Source: JBOHER01 sp050701115 (GTDB taxonomy: Bacteria; Actinomycetota; Actinomycetes; Mycobacteriales; Pseudonocardiaceae). Taken from it: a stretch of 17,983 bases of DNA. The DNA lies in the NCBI GenBank assembly GCA_050701115.1, contig JBOHER010000294.1:1-17983 (forward strand). The letters run 5' to 3'. The notes under the pieces were generated by a model. The model was not told the DNA's origin. It worked only from the letters and a program-made list of their open reading frames with translations, and did not search any database. A program made the position numbers and the translations under genes. Shown piece after piece: positions 13,292 through 17,983 of this stretch (the stretch's first letter is position 1; each line of letters starts with the position of its first letter).

Positions 13292-13943
13292 CGGTGATCG
13301 TCTCCTCTGCCGACCGGGCGGCCTGCTTCGCGTCTAGCTCTGCTGCCTTACGGCTCCACAGGTCAGCTAGCCGATTGTTCTGGCCACCGGTGATGCGGCC
13401 CTCTTCGCAGGCCTGCTTGATCTCCGGGACCAAGGCGTCCAAGCCCTGGCGGTTGGAGCCCTGGATTTGGAGCCGGAACTCCCCGAATGTCTCGACCTGG
13501 GCGTCGGTGACCTCGCGGATGAACGAGTTGTCCGGGTTGGCTGGTTCCTGCGGTCGATGTGATGCGGCCTTAGCGTCATCGTCGTCGGACTCCGGAGCCA
13601 CACCCGTCACCGAGCACAGGCAGTACCGGCGGGCATATGTGATCGCGGAGCCGATCTGCTGCGGGGTGTTCCCCGACAGCGGGTACACCCCCGTGATCGC
13701 CTCACCGGAGACGTGCCGCAACTCGTACACCAGCACGAACCTGCCATCCACCACCGTCGGGTAGGTGATCCACGCGAGGCCGTGCGCACCGAGCTTGGGC
13801 AGGATCGCTTTCGACACGGACGCGAGGTCGGCGTACGTGTACGTGTACTGGCCGGCGTCGGCGGTCTGACCCTTCGCGATCGAGGGGAGGTTCGCCTGCA
13901 CGGCTGCGAGCGCGGCGGTCAGGGATCCGGGTGCGTCGCTCAT
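13284..13943 (-). CDS. erf: ERF-family single-strand DNA annealing protein
   Basis: Anneals complementary single strands in phage homologous recombination and genome circularisation. 219 residues from ATG at 13943 (overlaps upstream stop, ATGA). ERF core spans about 5-117: ALAAVQANLPSIAKGQTADA, then YTYTYADLASVSKAILPKLG, GLAWITYPTVV and the hallmark GSAITYARRYCLCSVTGVAP. After an acidic DDDDAKAA linker the C-terminal third (about 140-219) is helical with VETFGEFRLQIQGSNRQGLD, the usual accessory domain in actinophages. Confident assignment; it anchors the recombination module and is next to methylase and nucleases. Confidence 0.92.
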   Translation of the reverse strand: MSDAPGSLTAALAAVQANLPSIAKGQTADAGQYTYTYADLASVSKAILPKLGAHGLAWITYPTVVDGRFVLVYELRHVSGEAITGVYPLSGNTPQQIGSAITYARRYCLCSVTGVAPESDDDDAKAASHRPQEPANPDNSFIREVTDAQVETFGEFRLQIQGSNRQGLDALVPEIKQACEEGRITGGQNNRLADLWSRKAAELDAKQAARSAEETITDE

Positions 13944-14185
13944 TCACTGCCGCCTTCCCCCGAATTGACATGCGCCGGCCGCTGCCGGAACCGCACGACG
14001 CCACGGGCGGTCGTGTCACGCTCAACACCGCCGCCGGACCCACCGCCGAATCCCATCGGACGCCCGCGCTCGGGCCGCGTCGCCTCCCATGCCGCGAGCG
14101 CGACACCGAGCAGCGCAGTCGCGCTCGCGTTGTCGTCGGACACTTCGACAGCCCGCTCGCCGGCTGAAATCTTGAGCTGACTCAT
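13940..14185 (-). CDS. Small protein upstream of erf, function unknown
   Basis: 81 residues from ATG at 14185 with GGAG eight bases upstream; start and stop both form ATGA overlaps. Residues 1-40 (MSQLKISAGERAVEVSDDNA, then ATALLGVALAAWEATR) form a strand plus helix. Residues 40-81 are Gly/Arg-rich and probably disordered (GFGGGSGGGVERDTTARG). A GTG at 14287, itself overlapping the stop of the array ORF, is in the same frame and would give an N-terminal extension; the ATG with its ribosome site is preferred. Confidence 0.65.
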   Translation of the reverse strand: MSQLKISAGERAVEVSDDNASATALLGVALAAWEATRPERGRPMGFGGGSGGGVERDTTARGVVRFRQRPAHVNSGEGGSE

Positions 14186-14244
14186 GCAGGGACTCCGTTT
14201 CCGGGAAGTTGCTGGCGCGCGGCGCGACGCACGCGATCCGTCAT
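14182..14244 (-). CDS. 20-residue micro-ORF with strong ribosome site
   Basis: ATG at 14244 has GGAGG six bases upstream. It encodes MTDRVRRAARQQLPGNGVPA and its TGA overlaps the next ATG (ATGA). An in-frame ATG at 14271 would give 29 residues but has a weak site. Likely a leader or coupling peptide; the basic helix RVRRAARQQL is the only visible content. Confidence 0.45.
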   Translation of the reverse strand: MTDRVRRAARQQLPGNGVPA

Positions 14245-14283
14245 GACGTCCTCCGTCTGCAGTGAAGACATTTCGTGATCGTG

Positions 14284-14481
14284 TCACCGTGGGCGCCAGG
14301 GACTCGAACCCCGGCGAAGACCATCCGCCCGCCATCCCCCTGCCTCGCCTGGCCCAGCCACGCCACGCCCGGCCATGCCACGCCTTGCCTTGCCTCGCCG
14401 TGCCCTGCCGCGCCGAGCCACGCCATGCCGCGCCGCGCCCGGCCGCGCCAAGCCCTGCCTCGCCGTGCCATGCCGTGTCAC
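14284..14481 (-). CDS. Array A ORF: Ala/Arg/Gly five-residue-repeat peptide
   Basis: GTG at 14481 overlaps the stop of the coiled-coil gene (GTGA) and the frame stays open for 65 residues. It begins MTRHGTARQGLARPGAARHG and continues in a five-residue period A-(R/W/G)-x-G-x because 15 bases equal three pentamers; the end (WRADGLRRGSSPWRPR) is encoded by the hairpin tail. An array of GGCNN almost never creates a stop codon, so the open frame alone is weak evidence. The coupled start, shared with the other two arrays (all begin Met-Thr-Arg), is the better argument. It may equally be untranslated spacer. Confidence 0.35.
   Translation of the reverse strand: MTRHGTARQGLARPGAARHGVARRGRARRGKARRGMAGRGVAGPGEAGGWRADGLRRGSSPWRPR
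14294..14316 (-). other. tRNA T-arm-like hairpin at the end of array A
   Basis: The coding strand reads CGCCGGGG-TTCGAGT-CCCTGGCG: an 8-bp stem (one G-U) with a seven-base loop fitting the T-loop consensus TTCRANY. It is followed by GCGCCCAC, like an acceptor 3' half. The rest of a tRNA is absent. The wobble pair forms only on the leftward transcript, so RNA of that strand is the likely structured form. Confidence 0.6.
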
Positions 14482-14987
14482 GCGTCGTCTTCCAACCGTT
14501 CGACGCGATTGCGAAGGTCATCGATGATCTGTTCCTGACGGTCGTGTCGCTGCTCCGACTCCCGGACCGCTTGGTAAAGCCCGCCGATGATCATCAGTTG
14601 CGCTTCATGCAGGTCCCGCTGGGCGTCAGTTAGCTCGTCTAGCCGCGCGTGACGTAGCAGCGCGATGCCTTTCTTCAGGTACGTCTGCGCCATGCCTTTC
14701 TTCTTCTTCGCGACTTCGAGGTGTTGGTCGGCGCGGAGCACCTTGTACCCGATGTCTTTCACGACCTGGAGGTAGCGGCGCGTCTCGCGCAGCAGGGTCT
14801 TGTTGGCCGCGGCGACGGCGCGGTAGATCCGTCCGCGGGCCACCGGCTGTTCCAGGCCTTCATTCAGCGCCGCTTCCAACTGGATGTAGGTGAAGGTGAT
14901 ATCCGGGTCGGCGGGCCGGGCCAAGTCGTAGATGACTTGGCGGTCTGATCGGCCGTCGGGGCGGGAGGCGGTGAACGGTTTAGTCAT
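14478..14987 (-). CDS. Helical/coiled-coil protein, possible DNA-binding regulator
   Basis: 169 residues from ATG at 14987 with GGTGAG six bases upstream. Residues 30-75 (ITFTYIQLEAALNEGLEQPV, then ARGRIYRAVAAANKTLLRE) could form a winged-helix domain. A basic patch AKKKKGMAQTYLKK follows near residues 92-105. From about 110 on it is one long coiled coil (LTDAQRDLHEAQLMIIGGLY, DRQEQIIDDLRNRVERLEDD). It lies between two pentamer arrays, each overlapping it by a few bases. DNA binding with coiled-coil oligomerisation is plausible; no family is recognised. Confidence 0.72.
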   Translation of the reverse strand: MTKPFTASRPDGRSDRQVIYDLARPADPDITFTYIQLEAALNEGLEQPVARGRIYRAVAAANKTLLRETRRYLQVVKDIGYKVLRADQHLEVAKKKKGMAQTYLKKGIALLRHARLDELTDAQRDLHEAQLMIIGGLYQAVRESEQRHDRQEQIIDDLRNRVERLEDDA

Positions 14988-15103
14988 GGCCGCTCACCGC
15001 CCAGCCCGGCCATGCCCAGCCGCGCCCGGCCATGCCCAGCCATGCCGTGCCTCGCCAGGCCCAGCCTCGCCCCGCCATGCCGCGCCGCGCCACGTCGCGT
15101 CAC
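14984..15103 (-). CDS. Array B ORF: 39-residue five-residue-repeat peptide
   Basis: GTG at 15103 overlaps the stop of the gene above (GTGA) and the TGA at 14986-14984 overlaps the next ATG (ATGA), so the whole intergenic array is one ORF joining two genes. It reads MTRRGAARHGGARLGLARHG and then MAGHGRARLGMAGLGGERP, with period five (A-R/G-x-G-x). The exact fit at both ends is the strongest sign that these arrays are translated, or at least kept in frame for ribosome passage. No homologous structure is known to me for such a peptide. Confidence 0.42.
   Translation of the reverse strand: MTRRGAARHGGARLGLARHGMAGHGRARLGMAGLGGERP
14997..15091 (-). repeat. Array B: GGCNN pentamer repeat
   Basis: 19 uninterrupted pentamers (NNGCC on plus, GGCNN on the coding strand) fill almost the entire gap between two genes. 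Two further degenerate units with GTC in place of GCC reach the stop codon at 15102-15100. It lacks the hairpin tail of arrays A and C. Confidence 0.85.
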
Positions 15104-15672
15104 TGCTCCTCCACCTTCCCGTCGAACCGGCCGAAACCCAACGCGCGCCCATCGCCCAGACCCTCAGCGAGCCCCGCACGGTCCACCACCCGGATGAAAT
15201 CGGAGACGTCGAGCACGTCCTCCAACAGTTCGGCGTCGGCCACCACCGCCCAGTTCGGGAACTTCGGGCGGACCCGCATCGTCCGCTTGTTACCGATACC
15301 GACAGCCGCGCGATGGTGATGCGACGGGTCCTTGAAAAGGGCGTCGATGTCGCGGGGACCCTCGTAAACCAGCGGCACGTCAAGGTCTGCGAAGTGCAAC
15401 GCCCGCTGCACCACGATCCCCTGCTTGGTGATTTTCGCGGCGTTGATGAGGGCCTTGCGGATGTTCCCGGTCGGCATCGCCGGCCCCGACGCGCCGACGT
15501 ACAGACCGCCGTACCATTCCATTCGTTCGATTGCGCGCCGGTCGTCCTCGGTCTTCTTCCGTTTCGCGGTGTAGGTGGCGATTTCGCGGGTGAACGAGTT
15601 GTCGGGGTCCGCGAGCTGGATGTTGTGCATCAGCAGCGGTGAGGTCCCCGTGAAACTGATACGTATCTTCAT
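15100..15672 (-). CDS. RAMP-like phage protein with C-terminal glycine loop, function unknown
   Basis: 190 residues from ATG at 15672 with GGAG nine bases upstream. Begins with a strand and loop MKIRISFTGTSPLLMHN, then LADPDNSFTREIATYTAKRK and MEWYGGLYVGASGPAMPTGN, where a helix IRKALINAAKITKQG follows. RTMRVRPKFPNWAVVADAEL reads as strands. The end GLGDGRALGFGRF (171-183) is a glycine-rich G-x-G....G-F-G motif like that of RAMP-fold proteins (Cas5/6/7). The N-terminal T-S-P-L-L-M-H pattern recurs, in my recollection, in a phage family of unknown function in recombination modules. No CRISPR array or cas gene is nearby, so the RAMP resemblance is a fold hypothesis only. Confidence 0.7.
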   Translation of the reverse strand: MKIRISFTGTSPLLMHNIQLADPDNSFTREIATYTAKRKKTEDDRRAIERMEWYGGLYVGASGPAMPTGNIRKALINAAKITKQGIVVQRALHFADLDVPLVYEGPRDIDALFKDPSHHHRAAVGIGNKRTMRVRPKFPNWAVVADAELLEDVLDVSDFIRVVDRAGLAEGLGDGRALGFGRFDGKVEEQ

Positions 15673-15703
15673 GGTTTGTGCTCCTCTCTCTGGCTTTCAC
15701 GCC

Positions 15704-15970
15704 TCATCTGTGTCCGGTATGGAACTCGACTGCGTCTGCCGTGGGCGCCGGGGCCTCGAACCCCGGTGTGTGCCACCCGCCCTCCCTGCGCTCCCTGCCT
15801 CGCCTGGCCCAGCCACGCCACGCCGGGCCGGGCCATGCCACGCCTTGCCTTGCCTTGCCGCGCCATGCCGGGCCATGCCACGCCTTGCCGTGCCGTGCCA
15901 AGCCCTGCCTCGCCGGGGCCACGCCGGGCCACGCCCCGTGCGTGGGCGCCAGGGACTCGCCGCGTGTCAT
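15704..15970 (-). CDS. Array C ORF: 88-residue repeat peptide
   Basis: ATG at 15970 overlaps the stop of the membrane-protein gene (TGATG) and the stop at 15706-15704 overlaps the ATG of a 12-codon ORF (ATGA), which in turn overlaps the start at 15672. It begins MTRGESLAPTHGAWPG, has the period-five body GKARQGVAWPGPAWRGWARR and ends in hairpin-encoded HTPGFEAPAPTADAVEF. Trp is unusually frequent (about eight in 88). As with array A the open frame is nearly forced by composition, so translation is uncertain. Confidence 0.38.
   Translation of the reverse strand: MTRGESLAPTHGAWPGVAPARQGLARHGKAWHGPAWRGKARQGVAWPGPAWRGWARRGRERREGGWHTPGFEAPAPTADAVEFHTGHR
15740..15959 (-). repeat. Array C: GGCNN pentamer repeat bracketed by tail-like direct repeats
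   Basis: 15796-15915 holds 24 uninterrupted NGCCN pentamers, then a one-base phase shift and four more to 15935. The tail hairpin lies at 15748-15766. At the other end 15941-15959 is a 19-bp exact copy of array A's tail (14288-14306); 15740-15758 matches it at 17 of 19. The array is therefore flanked on both sides by tail sequence in the same orientation. Confidence 0.85.
15748..15766 (-). other. tRNA T-arm-like hairpin at the end of array C
   Basis: The coding strand reads CCGGGG-TTCGAGG-CCCCGG, a perfect 6-bp stem with a seven-base T-loop-like sequence, followed by CGCCCACGG. Compared with array A the stem position is G-C instead of G-U, so pairing is kept despite base changes. The 5' parts of a tRNA are not present. 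Confidence 0.6.
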
Positions 15971-16293
15971 CAGCACGGCCCCTTCTCCGCGGCGAACTTG
16001 GCACGGCACGGCCGGCACGCCGCCGTGCCGTGGCCACGTAGCCACAACTGCCGGCATGAGCCGTGATGTCCGAGGGGCGACGATTGCTCGTGGCCAGCGA
16101 ACGGTCCGAGGGCGACGCCGCGACGCGGACGCCGCCCGGCGGCGTCGCCCAGCCGCCGCAGACCGATCCACAGCAGCATCAACAGCGCGACGATCAGGGC
16201 CACGCAAACGAGGAAGCCCACGTCGATGGGCACCGCGTCGCCGTACCCGCCCGGCGGCATGCTCGGCGCGGGAGCCGGGGTGGGCTCAGGCAT
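15970..16293 (-). CDS. Small membrane protein with Cys-rich tail
   Basis: 107 residues from ATG at 16293, with GAGGGG eight bases upstream (GTG at 16302 is in frame but too close to that site). A Pro-rich N-terminus (MPEPTPAPAPSMPPGGYG) precedes one transmembrane segment at about 25-45 (VGFLVCVALIVALLMLLWIG), then positively charged LRRLGDAAGRRPRRG, so the C-terminus is probably cytoplasmic. The tail has C87, C98, C101 and C107 (GSCRQLWLRGHG, ACRPCRAKF), a possible zinc site. Membrane-anchored phage proteins of this size can act in exclusion or host takeover; no specific function can be assigned. Confidence 0.65.
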   Translation of the reverse strand: MPEPTPAPAPSMPPGGYGDAVPIDVGFLVCVALIVALLMLLWIGLRRLGDAAGRRPRRGVALGPFAGHEQSSPLGHHGSCRQLWLRGHGTAACRPCRAKFAAEKGPC

Positions 16294-16681
16294 GCTCGAC
16301 ACCCCTCATCCGGCGGAACCCGACCGCCAGCTCGTATCGCCACCCGCAGCGCCACTCGCCAGTGTGTGGCTCACGCGGGCCACAGTGAGCGCCGTTGTGG
16401 TAGCCGCTACGGACGACGTTGCAGACCCAGTTGCGCACGACGCTGTCGTCCCGCAACATCGCGTCGCCGTTGTGCCGGCGGGTGTCCTCGCGGCGCTCCC
16501 GCTCATACGGGCCGTCGCCGCGCCCGATGCGTGACTTCAACGCGGCGCCAAGGTCCCGGATCTCCCTCTGAGCGCTCCGCAACTGCCGGCGCGTGCCCCA
16601 CCAGCCGACCGCCTCAGCGACAGCGAAGATCAGCAGCGCCATCGCGGCGGTCCATCCCAACCACGCGAACACGATGATCAC
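16286..16681 (-). CDS. Membrane-anchored coiled-coil protein, function unknown
   Basis: 131 residues; GTG at 16681 overlaps the upstream TGA (GTGA). Residues 2-27 (IIVFAWLGWTAAMALLIFAV) are a single N-terminal transmembrane anchor without a signal-peptidase site. A charged helix follows (RRQLRSAQREIRDLGAALKS), then a hydrophilic basic stretch, and a C-terminal part with C86, C99 and C110 (NWVCNVVRSGYHNGAHCGPR). Second of three adjacent small membrane proteins. Topology is probably N-out, C-in by the positive-inside rule. No family recognised. Confidence 0.65.
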   Translation of the reverse strand: MIIVFAWLGWTAAMALLIFAVAEAVGWWGTRRQLRSAQREIRDLGAALKSRIGRGDGPYERERREDTRRHNGDAMLRDDSVVRNWVCNVVRSGYHNGAHCGPREPHTGEWRCGWRYELAVGFRRMRGVEHA

Positions 16682-16920
16682 CTCGTCTCCGGGGCGATCA
16701 CCACGTACTCCGGCAGCAAGGAATACTCCTCGCCCGTGATCGGGTTGACACCGCGGTACGTCAAACGACCGTCGACCGTGGCCCGAGCGACGATCTCCTC
16801 GGCTTCGGCCTTGTCATACCGGCCGGCTTCCTCGATCATCAGCGTGTAGCCGTGATGGCGCGGCCGCCACCACCCGGTGTGCTGGTTGGACCAGATCAGA
16901 TACTTCACGGTCTCGCTCAT
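16678..16920 (-). CDS. Conserved-looking small phage protein (KYLIWSNQHTGWW type)
   Basis: 80 residues from ATG at 16920, overlapping the upstream stop (ATGA). Sequence MSETVKYLIWSNQHTGWWRP is followed by GYTLMIEEAGRYDKAEAEEI and a strand-rich end (EYVVIAPETR). This pattern, K-Y-L-I-W-S-N..H..W-W..-G-Y and E-E-A-G-R-Y....A-E, recurs in phages of many bacteria as far as I know, without an assigned function. The aromatic N-terminal half suggests a binding surface. Soluble; no Cys. Confidence 0.78.
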   Translation of the reverse strand: MSETVKYLIWSNQHTGWWRPRHHGYTLMIEEAGRYDKAEAEEIVARATVDGRLTYRGVNPITGEEYSLLPEYVVIAPETR

Positions 16921-17141
16921 GCCCTCACCGCCCCGAGCAGCGCGTGCCGCGGCGTGTGCGTCTCGCGCAGCCAGTCAGGTGACGGCCGCGCGTCGCGCAC
17001 CTGCTCATCGCCCCCGGTGTCCAGGTGCCGGGGCTCGGACCCGGACTCGGGGTCTGCGCTCGCGATCCGCGCCAGCACGACGAGCGCGCACGCGCACACC
17101 GCGTAGAACACGGCGACAGCCGCGACGGCGAGAGGGCTCAT
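16917..17141 (-). CDS. Small single-pass membrane protein
   Basis: 74 residues from ATG at 17141, chosen because it overlaps the upstream stop (ATGA). Residues 3-27 (PLAVAAVAVFYAVCACALVV) form the membrane span; the remainder is hydrophilic and charged (ARIASADPESGSEPRHLDTG, PSPDWLRETHTPRHALLG). The N-terminus is likely outside or in the membrane with the tail in the cytoplasm. Third membrane protein of the cluster. Function unknown. Confidence 0.62.
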   Translation of the reverse strand: MSPLAVAAVAVFYAVCACALVVLARIASADPESGSEPRHLDTGGDEQVRDARPSPDWLRETHTPRHALLGAVRA

Positions 17142-17326
17142 CGCTCCTCCCGGATCCACTCGGTGATGGTGACCGTGCGGGACTGGATCTCGACGGCGTA
17201 GGCGTTGCTCTGGGTGCGTTCGTGGCTCCGGGCATGGTCTGCGGCGTCGGCGTATTCCCTGTCAAACTCGACGGGACATGGCCTGCCGTTCACCATGACC
17301 CGGTACTCGACATGCTCAGTGGTCAT
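17138..17326 (-). CDS. Small early protein, function unknown
   Basis: 62 residues from ATG at 17326, overlapping the upstream stop (ATGA). Strand-helix-strand pattern: EHVEYRVMVNGRPCPVEF, then REYADAADHARSHERTQSNA and YAVEIQSRTVTITEWIREER. It could be a compact alpha/beta domain of the kind common among phage early proteins. No motif for a specific activity is visible. Confidence 0.65.
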   Translation of the reverse strand: MTTEHVEYRVMVNGRPCPVEFDREYADAADHARSHERTQSNAYAVEIQSRTVTITEWIREER

Positions 17327-17685
17327 GGCTGCCCGCCCCCCGCGGTCAGTTCACGCTCTTCGACGTCGGCGAGCTGGTCGAGCGTCGCCGCGATCACCGC
17401 CGGGTCGCCGATCCGGGCGGCCCAGATGTCCAACCGGGTCGCGTACGCCGCGGGGTGGTCGCGCTGGCCGTCGGCGACGTGCAGCTCGTCCCGGTCATAG
17501 GCGTTGATCGGCTCGATGTGCAGGTCCATGCCGATCGCGGCGACCAGGTTGGTCCAGCGCTCGGTGCTCTCGCCGTGCATCACGGCGTGCAACGCGTCGT
17601 GCATGCTGCGGTAGCGGTAGGTGCGCCACTGGTCGGCGAGCGCGTGCAGCAGTTGCGCCTCAGTGCGGCACATGGTGGTGGTCAT
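17323..17685 (-). CDS. Early phage protein, function unknown; first gene of the visible early run
   Basis: 120 residues; ATG at 17685 chosen for AAAGGA about nine bases upstream (an in-frame start at 17787 would cross a hairpin-rich leader). Helical throughout: MCRTEAQLLHALADQWRTYR, YRSMHDALHAVMHGESTERW, TNLVAAIGMDLHIEPINAYD and VIAATLDQLADVEEREL. No Cys cluster beyond C6 and no membrane span. From here leftward genes are joined by four- to eight-base overlaps down to 15970, so its leader probably carries the expression signals for the group. Confidence 0.7.
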   Translation of the reverse strand: MTTTMCRTEAQLLHALADQWRTYRYRSMHDALHAVMHGESTERWTNLVAAIGMDLHIEPINAYDRDELHVADGQRDHPAAYATRLDIWAARIGDPAVIAATLDQLADVEERELTAGGGQP

Positions 17686-17706
17686 GAGGTATCGTCCTTT
17701 CGTCTG

Positions 17707-17740
17707 GCGGACCCTTTTGGCTGACGGCTTGGGGGTCCGC
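17707..17740 (-). promoter_or_regulatory. Leader hairpin before the early gene at 17685
   Basis: GCGGACCC (17707-17714) and GGGTCCGC (17733-17740) form a perfect 8-bp stem with an 18-base loop, 21 bases upstream of the start codon. It may be an operator or mRNA leader structure. No -35/-10 pair could be identified in the 120-base gap. Confidence 0.35.
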
Positions 17741-17759
17741 TGGTCTGGTGTCTGGGACC

Positions 17760-17799
17760 GGGCGACCGTCGGGAGGTCGGGACTCACCGACGGTCACCC
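17760..17799 (-). terminator. Strong hairpin after the right-edge gene
   Basis: Arms 17760-17772 (GGGCGACCGTCGG) and 17787-17799 (CCGACGGTCACCC) pair over 13 positions with one wobble or mismatch and a 14-base loop, starting seven bases after the leftward stop codon. There is no U-tract, as is common for actinobacterial terminators. It could also be an mRNA-processing structure. Confidence 0.5.
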
Positions 17800-17805
17800 G
17801 GGGTT

Positions 17806-17983
17806 CTAGGCGATGGCCGCGGCGAGTCGCCGCAGGTCGGTGTCGGTGACGGGGCGGGGGGTGTGTCCGGTGAGCCGGTCGTGCTCGTCGAGCAACCCGA
17901 TCAGGTAGGCGACCCCGGCGTCGGCGTCGGTGGCGGCGGCGGCGTCGGCGGCCTCGGCGGCCGCGGTGGCGGCGGCGGCATAC
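17806..17983 (-). CDS. C-terminus of an Ala-rich protein (5' end outside window)
   Basis: 58 codons and a TAG (17808-17806) are visible. The first 30 residues are nearly all Ala with Asp/Glu/Thr (AAAATAAAEAADAAAATDAD), followed by GVAYLIGLLDEHDRLTGHTP and VTDTDLRRLAAAIA. The frame shows the third-position GC bias of its neighbours and the hydrophobic end looks like a genuine helix, so it is a real gene truncated by the window. The Ala-rich stretch recalls the body of the protein at 9848-10618, but low complexity makes that unreliable evidence of kinship. Function unknown. Confidence 0.6.
   Translation of the reverse strand, partial: YAAAATAAAEAADAAAATDADAGVAYLIGLLDEHDRLTGHTPRPVTDTDLRRLAAAIA

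Larger units (their letters stand above)
14280..14481 (-). repeat. Array A: GGCNN pentamer repeat element with T-arm-like hairpin tail
   Basis: Positions 14341-14475 are 27 uninterrupted pentamers of the form NGCCN on the plus strand (NGGCN on the coding strand). Toward low coordinates a spacer is followed by a hairpin at 14294-14316. CGTGTCAC occurs at both 14280-14287 and 14474-14481, giving 8-bp direct repeats around a 186-bp unit, as a target-site duplication would. Confidence 0.85.

Noticed and set aside
13515..13540. Short similarity between erf and the 15100-15672 gene (both encode PDNSF-x-RE)
   Set aside because: Only about 14-17 bases match in otherwise unrelated proteins; probably coincidence.
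14288..14360. A complete tRNA ending in the T-arm-like hairpin (also at 15740-15810)
   Set aside because: Only the T-arm and an acceptor-like 3' segment are present. A TGGGC about 65-70 bases upstream could pair with GCCCA, but no anticodon arm or proper D-arm can be drawn.
14341..14475. CRISPR array
   Set aside because: The repeat unit is five bases with no spacers, and there are no cas genes; the RAMP-like neighbour does not change this.

Overview
The window is a high-GC, actinobacterial tailed-phage or prophage segment. Evidence for this is the very GC-rich third codon positions, frequent GTG starts, GTGA/ATGA start-stop overlaps, an HK97-type capsid module and two WhiB-like proteins (WhiB proteins are restricted to Actinobacteria and their phages). 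A Streptomyces-like or related host is likely, but the sequence does not settle the genus. No integrase, attachment site or repressor is visible, so temperate versus lytic cannot be decided.

Layout (almost everything reads leftward, so transcription runs from high to low coordinates). Positions 1-5549 hold the packaging and head module in the usual HK97 order: HNH endonuclease, probable small terminase, large terminase, portal, prohead protease and major capsid protein, which runs off the left edge. One small rightward gene (5634-5873) lies between the two blocks, and a leftward intrinsic terminator (5974-6005) closes the right-hand block. From 6088 to 17685 is a compact early/replication/recombination region. 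Reading leftward it contains small proteins including three membrane proteins (17685-15970), a RAMP-like protein of unknown role (15672-15100), a coiled-coil protein (14987-14478), ERF single-strand annealing protein with companions (14185-12552), HNH endonuclease, PD-(D/E)XK-like nuclease and Dam-type adenine methylase (12565-10760). These are followed by a collapsed cytosine methylase relic, several small Zn-finger proteins, two WhiB-like proteins (9430-8464), a helix-turn-helix replication-type protein with iteron-like repeats inside it (8426-7584), and four further small genes. A truncated Ala-rich gene is at the right edge.

The most unusual feature lies between 14280 and 15970: three arrays of the degenerate pentamer GGCNN (coding-strand sense; 27, 19 and 24+4 units), one in each successive gap between genes. 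Each array is open as a tiny ORF of five-residue repeats (Ala-Arg/Trp/Gly-x-Gly-x). Each starts on the stop codon of the gene upstream, and in two cases ends on the start of the next ORF. Two arrays are recognisably homologous, differ by whole pentamers and end in a hairpin that looks like a tRNA T-arm. One is bracketed by an 8-bp direct repeat. Other noteworthy points are a cytosine-methylase scar in which motif I abuts motif X, a probable -1 frameshift at a C6 run, iterons inside the replication gene, tandem WhiB proteins fused to zinc modules, and a chain of translationally coupled micro-ORFs.
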